A DNA stretch of 64,000 bases. Origin: MED-G116 sp038147495. Its GTDB lineage: Bacteria > Pseudomonadota > Alphaproteobacteria > Puniceispirillales > Puniceispirillaceae. Positions 1-7,393 of the stretch are shown one piece after another. Positions within the stretch are counted from its first letter, which is position 1. Every line of letters begins with the position of its first letter. Both the position numbers and the translations under genes were made by a program. The stretch is taken from assembly GCA_038147495.1 (NCBI GenBank), contig JAYQTT010000016.1:186001-250000 (forward strand). The letters run 5' to 3'. The notes under the pieces are model-generated. The model did not search any database and was not told the origin of the DNA. It was given only the letters and a program-made list of their open reading frames with translations.

Positions 1-555
1 CAGGATGGCAACAACAGAACTGGTCGCCAGAACCGCAAGAACAATTCGCTCGACTGCATTGCGGGAGCGGAAGTCAGGATTGATTTTCCGGTACCCGTAA
101 AACCCACACAAAAGTGACAATGACGGCACCGAAATTGTCGCCAGCATCCGCGATGTTTGCTGCCATGAAATCCAGGCGGCGGCGGCATCATTGACCCACG
201 CCGGTTGATCGCCAAAATTGACACCATCAACAACATTGGCAATTTGCGCCATGACAATGACTTCATTGAAGTCATCACTGGCACGAAGGGTGTCCGGAAT
301 GAATTCTGCGGCGAGAGATTGAAATACAATATCGTCACCAATGGCCAGAACCGTCAGAACAGCTGAAGCAGGAAGGATCGCCAGAAGCGCCGCGAAAAAA
401 CCATAATAATGGGGGCGTGAATGCAACTGCCGGTCGCTGGCAAAACGCAACCGCGCTGCCGCACGCTGGCCAACAAAGAAATAGGCAAGGCCAATGATCA
501 AGACGATCATGAAAAGGTTAAATGTGGCCAAATCCAGCCCCCAAAAAAAAGACAT
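1..555 (-). CDS. pstC: Phosphate ABC transporter permease PstC, N-terminal part (cut by window edge)
   Basis: Inner-membrane permease of the high-affinity phosphate importer PstSCAB. Only the first 185 codons are here; the gene runs off the left edge. It starts MSFFWGLDLATFNLFM, with a membrane segment near residues 13-30, a second near 52-75, a hydrophilic periplasmic-type loop (about 76-135) and more hydrophobic segments before the edge. This long N-terminal region before the transport domain is typical of alphaproteobacterial PstC and absent from the shorter E. coli protein. It lies 44 bp downstream of pstS on the same strand, which is the main support for the name. The transport domain itself cannot be checked in this window. 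Confidence 0.8.
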   Translation of the reverse strand, partial: MSFFWGLDLATFNLFMIVLIIGLAYFFVGQRAAARLRFASDRQLHSRPHYYGFFAALLAILPASAVLTVLAIGDDIVFQSLAAEFIPDTLRASDDFNEVIVMAQIANVVDGVNFGDQPAWVNDAAAAWISWQQTSRMLATISVPSLSLLCGFYGYRKINPDFRSRNAVERIVLAVLATSSVVAIL

Positions 556-560
556 TTTGA

Positions 561-581
561 GAGCCGGCGGCATGCCGGCTC
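561..581 (-). promoter_or_regulatory. Intercistronic hairpin between pstS and pstC
   Basis: A perfect 8-bp inverted repeat (GAGCCGGC / GCCGGCTC, loop of 5) lies between the pstS stop and the pstC start. No T-run follows on the minus strand, so it is more likely an mRNA-stabilising or attenuating hairpin than a full terminator. Such structures often keep binding-protein mRNA more abundant than that of the membrane subunits. Confidence 0.6.
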
Positions 582-599
582 CCAAACCATTTATTCCGT

Positions 600-1658
600 C
601 TACTTCAACATATCCGCTGTCAGCACCGGCAATTCTTTCATTGCCTTGGCGTAGCTTGCGCGCTCGGCATCCGGCATCGGGATCATTCCGGCCTCGGCAA
701 GAGCACCGTCATCGTCCCAATGCTTTGTCCATTCGGCCATGTAGGCTTCGATCCCGGGAATGACGCCAATGTGCTGATGCTTCACATAGAAATACAAGGC
801 GCGTGACACCGAGTAATTGTCATTGGCGATATTCTCGAATGTGGGTGCCGTTCCACCGATGAGCGCGCCTTGCAGCGTATCAGCGTTCTGGTCAAGGTAA
901 GAGAAGCCAAAGATGCCATAGGCACTTGGATCTTCCTGCAGCTTTTGAACAATCAGATTATCCTGCTCGCCAGCTTCGACATAGGCGCCGTCTGTCCGCA
1001 TGGCACGACATACTTTGGCCTTTTCACCAGCAGCAGCAAGCGCCGCCTTGGCCATCTCATCCTTGCCGCAATAGCCTTTTTCATTCACCATTTCAGCAAA
1101 AGACGCGCGCGTGCCAGATGTTGTTGGCGGGCCATATACCCGGATCGCAACATCTGGCAGATCAGGATTGATCTCGGACCATTTGGTGAAAGGATTATCG
1201 ATCATTTGCGTGCAATCAGACGCCTGTCTGCCTGCGGCGCATGCTGGCACCTTGGCGGTCAGCGCCATACCGAGTTCAGCTTTCGAGATCACCAGCGGGG
1301 TGCCCTGTTTGGAATTGGCCACGACAATGCCATCATAGCCGACTTTGATTTCAGTAAGCTTGACCCCGTTTGCATCGCAATATTCCAGCTCGCCGACCTT
1401 CATTCGCGATGACGCGTTACCGATATCGATAAATTCTGTACCGATACCCTCACACACGCCCTTTTTACCAACCGAGGAACCACCCGACTCGACAACCGGT
1501 GTCTTGTAGGACGGGTTGTTGCCAAGCTGTTCGGCGACAATTGTTGCAAACGGCAGAACCGTCGAGGAACCAGCGATGCTGATATAATCGCGTGCATGGG
1601 CAACGGCACTCACCGCTGTTGCAACGGCAATTCCGATAAAGAAAGCTGAAAACCGCAT
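600..1658 (-). CDS. pstS: Phosphate ABC transporter substrate-binding protein PstS
   Basis: Periplasmic phosphate-binding protein that feeds the Pst importer under phosphate limitation. The 352-residue product starts with a signal peptide (hydrophobic residues about 5-20, likely cleavage after AHA at 20-22). The mature part begins RDYISIAGSSTVLPF; the IAGSST phosphate-loop motif is diagnostic of the PstS family. Further family-like segments are SGGSSVGKKGVCEG and the GPPTTSGTRASFAEM stretch, the second phosphate-binding element. A Shine-Dalgarno-like AGGAG precedes the ATG. The gene leads an operon with pstC and is preceded by a PhoB-type box at 1721-1749, so induction by phosphate starvation is expected. 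Confidence 0.93.
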   Translation of the reverse strand: MRFSAFFIGIAVATAVSAVAHARDYISIAGSSTVLPFATIVAEQLGNNPSYKTPVVESGGSSVGKKGVCEGIGTEFIDIGNASSRMKVGELEYCDANGVKLTEIKVGYDGIVVANSKQGTPLVISKAELGMALTAKVPACAAGRQASDCTQMIDNPFTKWSEINPDLPDVAIRVYGPPTTSGTRASFAEMVNEKGYCGKDEMAKAALAAAGEKAKVCRAMRTDGAYVEAGEQDNLIVQKLQEDPSAYGIFGFSYLDQNADTLQGALIGGTAPTFENIANDNYSVSRALYFYVKHQHIGVIPGIEAYMAEWTKHWDDDGALAEAGMIPMPDAERASYAKAMKELPVLTADMLK

Positions 1659-1720
1659 ATTTAAACTCCTGATTGAAGCTGTTCACGTTAAGTCTGCGGC
1701 ATGAAACATCACCCACTGCG

Positions 1721-1749
1721 GTTACAGTTTTATGATGAGATTGTTACAG
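1721..1749 (-). promoter_or_regulatory. Pho box (PhoB operator) upstream of pstS
   Basis: On the minus strand three 7-bp units start exactly 11 bp apart: CTGTAAC, TCATCAT and CTGTAAC, separated by the AT-rich 4-bp spacers AATC and AAAA. This is the layout of PhoB binding units (CTGTCAT-like heptamers on one face of the helix). The outer two units are identical and the middle one is degenerate. The site ends about 60 bp before the pstS ATG, suitable for a PhoB-activated promoter. Confidence 0.65.
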
Positions 1750-1851
1750 TTTTTTTACATCTGCCGGGTCTGGCAAAATAATTCGAAATGCTTATGTTGT
1801 GCCGGGGAACCAACAGCGCCGTCACAGCGCCTCTGAACCGGGAATAGATTT

Positions 1852-3042
1852 ATGACAGTAAAAGACACACCAATCCCCGCCACCACAGACTCAATAAACC
1901 TGACGGGACAGGTTGGTTTCGGCACGCAAATCAGGCGTTCACCATTCTTTGACGCCACCCGGCGTTGGGGTGCCAAGGGTTTCTCGGTTTACAACCATAT
2001 GTATATTCCGCGTGATTTTGGTGATCCCGTCCAGAATTTCTGGAACCTGACACAGCAAGCCATTTTATGTGATGTCGCGGTTGAGCGGCAGATCGAAGTC
2101 ACCGGCCCGGATGCCGCACGGTTCGTGCAATATATGACACCGCGCAATCTGTCGAAAATGGCGGTTGGACAGGCGAAATATATCCTGATCACCGATCAGC
2201 ATGGCGGGGTGATCAATGATCCCATTTTGCTGCGGCTTGCTGAAAATCATTTCTGGATTTCAATCGGTGACAGTGACGTGCTGCTGTGGGCAAAGGGGCT
2301 TGCCGTTCATTCCGGTATGGATGTCACGATCAGAGAGCCTGATGTCTCGCCACTGCAACTGCAAGGACCGAACTCGAGAGATATCATCCGTGACTTGTTT
2401 GGCGATGAAATTGCCGAATTGAAATATTACTGGTTCGCCGAAACCACGTTGGACGGTATGCCGCTTGTGGTATCGCGCACCGGCTGGTCAAGTGAACTTG
2501 GCTATGAGATTTTTCTGCGTGACGGAAGTCGTGGCTCGGATTTGTGGGAGATGATCATGGCCGCGGGCAAGGCACATGGGTTGCAACCCGGGCACACATC
2601 GTCAATCCGGCGCATCGAAGGGGGCATGCTGTCTTATCACGCCGATATGGACATAGAGACGAACCCGTTTGAGCTTGGCCTTGATCGTCTGGTTGATCTT
2701 GATATGGACGCCGACTATGTCAGCAAGGCAGCCTTGCGCAAGATTCGTGATGCCGGCATCCAGCGCATTCAGATTGGCATTGCCATTGATGGGGCGCCGC
2801 TTGCCGGACCAAACAATCTTTTCTGGCCGATCAGCATTGACGGAAAGATTGTTGGCAAGGTCACCTCGGCAATCTACTCGCCGCGCCTTGAAAAAAACAT
2901 TGCGCTGGCCATGATTGCCATCGATCATCGTGACATCGGCACAAGCGTGGATGTCGACATGCAGGAGCTTGGCGAAACACGGCGGGCCGAGATTGTGCAA
3001 ATTCCGTTCTTCGATCCGAAGAAATCGATTACCAGCGCATAG
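1852..3042 (+). CDS. GcvT-fold THF-dependent demethylase, DmdA-like
   Basis: A 396-residue member of the aminomethyltransferase (GcvT/DmdA) family. These enzymes move a methyl or methylene group from a small substrate to tetrahydrofolate. Several segments resemble DMSP demethylase DmdA: residues around 42-52 (GFSVYNHMYIP), the ERQIEVTGPDAARF segment, DPILLRLAENHFWISIGDSDV, PDVSPLQLQGPN and SRTGWSSELGYEIF. Length (DmdA about 370) fits. The next gene, 9 bp downstream, encodes a beta-keto-acid cleavage enzyme, which is not a usual DmdA partner. The substrate may therefore be DMSP, glycine betaine or another methylated compound rather than a glycine-cleavage intermediate. A GGGAAT ribosome site precedes the ATG. 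Family assignment is firm; substrate is inferred. Confidence 0.75.
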   Translation: MTVKDTPIPATTDSINLTGQVGFGTQIRRSPFFDATRRWGAKGFSVYNHMYIPRDFGDPVQNFWNLTQQAILCDVAVERQIEVTGPDAARFVQYMTPRNLSKMAVGQAKYILITDQHGGVINDPILLRLAENHFWISIGDSDVLLWAKGLAVHSGMDVTIREPDVSPLQLQGPNSRDIIRDLFGDEIAELKYYWFAETTLDGMPLVVSRTGWSSELGYEIFLRDGSRGSDLWEMIMAAGKAHGLQPGHTSSIRRIEGGMLSYHADMDIETNPFELGLDRLVDLDMDADYVSKAALRKIRDAGIQRIQIGIAIDGAPLAGPNNLFWPISIDGKIVGKVTSAIYSPRLEKNIALAMIAIDHRDIGTSVDVDMQELGETRRAEIVQIPFFDPKKSITSA

Positions 3043-3051
3043 GTTCAGCAG

Positions 3052-3840
3052 ATGGTTCAGACTAAAAGCACGGACATACTGCCCGCTATCATGGTCGCAC
3101 CAAATGGCGCGCGCAAAACCCGTGCTGACCATCCCACAATTCCGGTCACTCCCGCCGCGGTCGCCGAAACGGCGAGGCTGTGCGAGGCCGAAGGTGCGGG
3201 GGCGATCCATTTTCATGTGCGCGATGCAGACGAGGCACATATTCTGGATGCCGGCCTATATCGGGAAACCATTGCCGAGCTTGAACATGCCGTGCCGGGT
3301 ATGCATTTGCAGATCACCACCGAAACAGTCGGCAGATATGGCCCCGACGACATGCGCAAACTGGTGCGCGATGTGCGCCCGCAAGGCGCATCAATCGGGG
3401 TAAGCGAGATGATCCCGTCAGGCACACCAACCGCCGAAGATGTTCAATTCTATAATTGGACAATCGAGGCCGGAATTCGCCTTCAACATATCTGCTACGC
3501 CCCGCAAGATGTAGCCCTGCTTGGCCGGTTACTTGATGCAAGCAACCTGTCGCGTGATGACATATGGTGCCTTTTTGTGCTTGGTCACTATACCGGCCGG
3601 ATCAGCCATCCAGACCTGCTGCCACCTTTTCTTGGCGAAATGACGAATGCCGGAATCAACGGCGACTGGGCGATCTGTGCTTTTGCCACAGCCGAGGCCG
3701 CATGCCTGAAGGCGGCGATTGCTGCCGGAGGCAAGGTGCGTGTCGGCTTTGAAAACAGCATGTATATGGCTGATGGCAGTATCGCCGCTGACAATGCTGC
3801 GCGTGTGCGCGAAGCCAAACAGATGATGGCGGCGTCATAG
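3052..3840 (+). CDS. Beta-keto-acid cleavage enzyme (BKACE, DUF849 family)
   Basis: A 262-residue TIM-barrel enzyme of the BKACE family. These zinc enzymes condense a 3-keto acid with acetyl-CoA to give acetoacetate and a new acyl-CoA; known substrates include 3-keto-5-aminohexanoate and dehydrocarnitine. Family signatures are APNGARKTRADHP near residues 16-28, the zinc-binding HFHVRD near residue 55, and the C-terminal KVRVGFENSMYMADG segment, whose Glu is a family metal/catalytic residue. Length is slightly below the usual 270-310. It directly follows the DmdA-like gene and is probably cotranscribed. Together they suggest breakdown of a methylated keto acid such as a carnitine derivative, which is inference. 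Confidence 0.85.
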   Translation: MVQTKSTDILPAIMVAPNGARKTRADHPTIPVTPAAVAETARLCEAEGAGAIHFHVRDADEAHILDAGLYRETIAELEHAVPGMHLQITTETVGRYGPDDMRKLVRDVRPQGASIGVSEMIPSGTPTAEDVQFYNWTIEAGIRLQHICYAPQDVALLGRLLDASNLSRDDIWCLFVLGHYTGRISHPDLLPPFLGEMTNAGINGDWAICAFATAEAACLKAAIAAGGKVRVGFENSMYMADGSIAADNAARVREAKQMMAAS

Positions 3841-3925
3841 ACACAACCGATCAGATTGATCCCGGATATCTTGTCTGCTTCTCATCGCGGTCGTAAGCTT
3901 GAGGGTGCGCGAGGGAACGCCGGAC

Positions 3926-5302
3926 ATGTCATACACATCCTATCCAATGCTGTGCCGGGCCTGCGGAAGCGCCGGATATGCCGGTGGTGAAAATCCACCA
4001 ACCGATTGCCCGGCCTGTGGCAGCAACAACATAAGATGGCACAGCGAGTTGTTTGAACTGACGCTGGCCCATATCGATTGTGACGCTTTTTATGCCTCGG
4101 TGGAAAAACGGGACAATCCCGAGCTCGCAGACAAGCCAGTCATTGTTGGCGGGCGGGAACGCGGCGTTGTCGCGGCGGCCTGTTATATTGCCCGGCAATA
4201 TGGTGTTCGCTCGGCGATGCCAACCTGGACAGCGCTAAAGAAATGCCCTGATGCTGTCGTCATCCGGCCGCGCATGGCACATTATGTTGAGACAAGCCGA
4301 CAAATCAAAGACATGATGATGCGCCTTACGCCATTGGTCCAACCCATTTCAATTGATGAGGCGTTTCTGGATCTGTCCGGCACCGAAGCTTTGCACGGTT
4401 GCAGTCCGGCGGTGGCACTGTTGCGCCTGCAAAATGATATCCGCGAGACCATCGGCCTGACCGTATCAATCGGGCTTGCCAGCACCAAATCATTGGCAAA
4501 GATGGCATCTGACAGGGACAAGCCGGATGGCTTTTTCATCGTGGGCGCGGCAGAGGCAAAAACATGGTTGGCCCCGCAACCTGTCTCGGTGTTGTTTGGC
4601 CTTGGTAAATCGGCGGTGGGACGCCTGAACGCAGCCGGGTTTCATACCTGCGGTGATCTGGTCGCCGGTGATCTTGCGGCGCTGACCAATGTGCTTGGTC
4701 GCCAAGCGGGGCAAATCCAGAGGCTGGCAGCCGGAATTGACACCCGTGCCGTAACCACAGAGCGTGTCGCCAAGAGCATCTCCAGCGAAACAACATTCAG
4801 CCGTGATCTTGGTGAATTTGCCGAGCTTGAGGCCGAACTTGAGCTTCTGTGTTTGAAGGTGTCTGCCCGCCTGAAGTCCGGCAATATTGCCGGTGGCCGC
4901 GTCACGATAAAGCTAAAGCGCCCCGATCACAGAATTTTGACGCGAAGCCAGACGCTGCAACATCGCACTGACAAATCGCATCTATTGTTTGCTGCGGCGC
5001 GCGAGCTGCTCCGCGGCGAGACAGGTCCACAGCGTAAATTCCGCCTTCTTGGTTTTGGTGTCGATCAGCTTGGCACGCCAGAGGCATCATCCCTGCTTGA
5101 TCTGGAAGGCGGGATCAGTGATCGACAAAACAGGCTTGAAGCGGCGCTTGACGCTGTAGGCCAGAAGCTTGGTGAAGGGGCAATCCAGTCCGGACGGATT
5201 TTTCAACGCCAGAAACGCAAGTCCGAACCCCAGCCGAAACAGCCAAAACCCCAGCCAAAACCCCACGGCGAACCTCGTGGAACGCCGCGCTCAGATAAAT
5301 GA
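3926..5302 (+). CDS. dinB: DNA polymerase IV (Y-family translesion polymerase)
   Basis: Low-fidelity Y-family polymerase used to copy past DNA lesions. The ATG at 3926 has GAGGGA nine bases upstream and is preferred over an in-frame TTG at 3899; the protein is then 458 residues. It opens with a zinc-ribbon-like segment (CRACG near residue 10 and CPACG near residue 31), followed by the polymerase palm: AHIDCDAFYASVEKRDNP holds the first metal-binding Asp, and SIDEAFLDLSG holds the catalytic Asp-Glu pair. The fingers and little-finger regions (GLASTKSLAKMASDRDKPDG, then the SETTFSRDL region) follow. The C-terminus is a Lys/Pro/Gln-rich tail. No imuA or dnaE2 is next to it. Confidence 0.92.
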   Translation: MSYTSYPMLCRACGSAGYAGGENPPTDCPACGSNNIRWHSELFELTLAHIDCDAFYASVEKRDNPELADKPVIVGGRERGVVAAACYIARQYGVRSAMPTWTALKKCPDAVVIRPRMAHYVETSRQIKDMMMRLTPLVQPISIDEAFLDLSGTEALHGCSPAVALLRLQNDIRETIGLTVSIGLASTKSLAKMASDRDKPDGFFIVGAAEAKTWLAPQPVSVLFGLGKSAVGRLNAAGFHTCGDLVAGDLAALTNVLGRQAGQIQRLAAGIDTRAVTTERVAKSISSETTFSRDLGEFAELEAELELLCLKVSARLKSGNIAGGRVTIKLKRPDHRILTRSQTLQHRTDKSHLLFAAARELLRGETGPQRKFRLLGFGVDQLGTPEASSLLDLEGGISDRQNRLEAALDAVGQKLGEGAIQSGRIFQRQKRKSEPQPKQPKPQPKPHGEPRGTPRSDK

Positions 5303-5324
5303 CAAGAGGTGGAAAACACCCGGA

Positions 5325-6119
5325 TCAGCGACGAAAGACCACCGGAAACCAATCTTCACGAAGGCGCTGACCGGCTATCATGTCATGACCGGGAAAGGGG
5401 GGTGACGTTCGTCCGGGACGATCAACATAGCGGGCGTCATCACCAACAAAGCGGACCGAAAAAGCCCGGCGACGGCTTGTGCTCTGATTGCCGCGTGCAC
5501 CATGCAGAATGCGAAAATCAAATGCCACCGCATCGCCCGGCTGCATCTCCCACTCAAGGATAGGCATATTTTCTGCATCAGGATCAGGCACCGGCATATA
5601 GCTGTCTGTGTCAGCATAAAAATTATCCTCGGCAAGCCAGCGGACCGGCAAGACGGGTTTTGGCCAGTTCTGTGACCCGGCGACACAGCGCAAAGACGCT
5701 TCACGAACCGGGTCAACAGGCGACCAGAAACTGACGGTCTGGCTGCCTTCGACAAAATAATATGGGCTGTCCTGATGCCATGGCGTTGGCTTTGACGTGC
5801 CTGGCTCTTTAACCAGAACGTGATCGTGAAACAGCTGAACCTCTTGCGAGCGCATCAAATCAGCCGCGACCTCAGCGGCCGGTGACGTCATGATGACCTC
5901 GCGAAATTGATCAATCCGCTGCCAATTGCAATAATCATCAAAAAACCGGCCACCTTCACCCGGCTTCAGATTTTCCGCTGCATAGGGTCCGGGCGAGTCC
6001 ATATTTGCCGCAATGCCGGCTTGCAATTGCTCAACATGATCAGCGAAAAGCCCCCTGACCAATACGACGCCATCGCGTTGGTAATCCTCTACATGTTGTT
6101 CGGTAATAAGGGCATGCAT
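5325..6119 (-). CDS. Phytanoyl-CoA dioxygenase (PhyH) family protein
   Basis: Non-haem Fe(II)/2-oxoglutarate oxygenase of the PhyH superfamily; the substrate is unknown. The likely start is the ATG at 6119 (MHALITEQHVEDYQRDGVVL), which has GGAA seven bases upstream; the frame stays open to 6179. The iron triad is visible: HQD in TPWHQDSPYYF (His and Asp ligands) and the distal His in ILHGARGNQS. RRRAFSVRF supplies the Arg that normally binds 2-oxoglutarate. At about 264 residues it is a typical single-domain PhyH protein. It converges with dinB and is probably monocistronic. Confidence 0.87.
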   Translation of the reverse strand: MHALITEQHVEDYQRDGVVLVRGLFADHVEQLQAGIAANMDSPGPYAAENLKPGEGGRFFDDYCNWQRIDQFREVIMTSPAAEVAADLMRSQEVQLFHDHVLVKEPGTSKPTPWHQDSPYYFVEGSQTVSFWSPVDPVREASLRCVAGSQNWPKPVLPVRWLAEDNFYADTDSYMPVPDPDAENMPILEWEMQPGDAVAFDFRILHGARGNQSTSRRRAFSVRFVGDDARYVDRPGRTSPPFPGHDMIAGQRLREDWFPVVFRR

Positions 6120-6241
6120 TTTATCGTTCCATTCATCACTTCGTCTTGAAGACACATAACCATCGGCAAACACTAGCAACCTGTCCGGGGTGCCGCCAGT
6201 TCATTTTGCAGGATATCAGGCTGTCAATGCGTCAACAGACA

Positions 6242-6997
6242 TTACCAGTCCTGTATGCGAATCATTTCCGTTGCCAGCAAGGTAATGCCAGAAACAAAAA
6301 GTAAAATCACCAAAAGCCACCGATACCTCTCTGACGTCAGCGAACGATAGACCCGCACCCCCAGCTGTGCCGTAATCAGCGCCGTCACAATGGCCACCAT
6401 CAACCAGACGATCAGCTGTGATGTGTAGGCGCCTTTGGCAAACAGGATAATCGCGGTGATCAGCAAAATCACAAAGCTGAATGGCTGTAATACAGCCCTG
6501 GTTTCATTTTTAGGCCATGGACGCATGGCCAGCCACATCGCCGGCAGAGCACCCGATAGGCCAGCCAAGCCACCCAATACCCCGGCGACCAATCCGATCA
6601 CTCGGTCAATCATATGCGTCGGGCGGGTAAAAGTTGGCAGGGTGCGGCGCACCATGAAAAAAGTGCCATAGGCAATCATCAATGTCGCCACCAGCAATTT
6701 CAAACCGGTGGGGTTGATCAACTGCAAGCAATAAACCCCTAACGCAATGCCAAACAGCGATGGCAGCAGAAATCGTAACAACCGGGGCATTTGTTGGGGG
6801 ATCGACCCACGGACAAGCCACAACCCCTGCAGGCCGGTGGCAAGCGAGACGATCAACACCATCGCCACAGCATCAACTGGCGGCATGATTTGTAGCCAGA
6901 AACCCAGCGTCATAAGCGCTGTACCAAAGCCAGCCAAGCCATTGACAAAGCCACCGGCCATAGCCCCAAGAACAAGTAATAACGGAATGTCTGCCAC
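6242..6997 (-). CDS. TauE/SafE family transporter (putative sulfite/organosulfonate exporter)
   Basis: A 251-residue integral membrane protein with about eight hydrophobic segments. The glycine-rich start (LLLVLGAMAGGFVNGLAGFGTAL) and the central repeat GVLGGLAGLSGALPAMWLA are the two duplicated GxxxGxxGxGG-type signatures of the TauE/SafE family. Members are anion exporters or permeases, often for sulfite or sulfoacetate released during sulfonate breakdown. The start appears to be GTG at 6997; no strong ribosome site is visible. The gene is not next to sulfonate genes, although a sulfopyruvate decarboxylase lies 8 kb away, so the transported ion is unknown. Confidence 0.83.
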   Translation of the reverse strand: MADIPLLLVLGAMAGGFVNGLAGFGTALMTLGFWLQIMPPVDAVAMVLIVSLATGLQGLWLVRGSIPQQMPRLLRFLLPSLFGIALGVYCLQLINPTGLKLLVATLMIAYGTFFMVRRTLPTFTRPTHMIDRVIGLVAGVLGGLAGLSGALPAMWLAMRPWPKNETRAVLQPFSFVILLITAIILFAKGAYTSQLIVWLMVAIVTALITAQLGVRVYRSLTSERYRWLLVILLFVSGITLLATEMIRIQDW

Positions 6998-7393
6998 GAT
7001 CAGGACCGCGATGTTGAATATAATACACCAACCTATGCGGTCTTATCCTGCGGGTCAAAGCAAAGCGTTGTGTTCATGCTGCCATCCGGATTGGACCCTT
7101 GGTGAATTTTTGGTAAAATACCGGAAAGCGCGGTTGGAACTGTCTTGCTGGCATTGTATACAAGGCGGCGAACGCCGTACCAGCTGTCGGTCATCTGATC
7201 ACAGCAACAATCCATGCATCCAAATAATGACATATAAATTGCATGGCCGAAGGAAACATCAGGTTCATGTGCCGCATGAATCAATAAAGACAAACAGCCC
7301 GGCCGCCGACAGGCGGTTTAATGGCAAAGACGCACTCATCGATCTGGTCTGAAAAAGCCGGAACCAAAAGCAACACATCAACAGGACATTAAA
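6998..7393. other. Intergenic region between the TauE-like gene and zwf
   Basis: 396 bp without a convincing gene. An open frame on the minus strand (7033-7293) has a cysteine-rich, low-plausibility translation and no ribosome site. The region holds a perfect TTGTATACAA palindrome (7154-7163) and, just after it, the inverted repeat CGGCGAACGCCG. It probably carries the zwf promoter and control sites. Confidence 0.5.
7154..7163. promoter_or_regulatory. Possible operator, TTGTATACAA palindrome
   Basis: A perfect 10-bp palindrome 230 bp upstream of zwf. GntR-family (FCD-type) regulators commonly bind palindromes around a TGTATACA core. No GntR gene lies in this window, so the regulator would act in trans. 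A chance occurrence is possible. Confidence 0.3.

Noticed and set aside
7033..7293. 86-residue minus-strand frame with several Cys
   Set aside because: No ribosome site, no recognisable pattern, and it overlaps the candidate control sites of zwf.
6747..7352. 201-residue plus-strand open frame between the TauE-like gene and zwf
   Set aside because: Half of it is antisense to the TauE-like gene; low-complexity Ser/Thr/Arg composition and no ribosome site.
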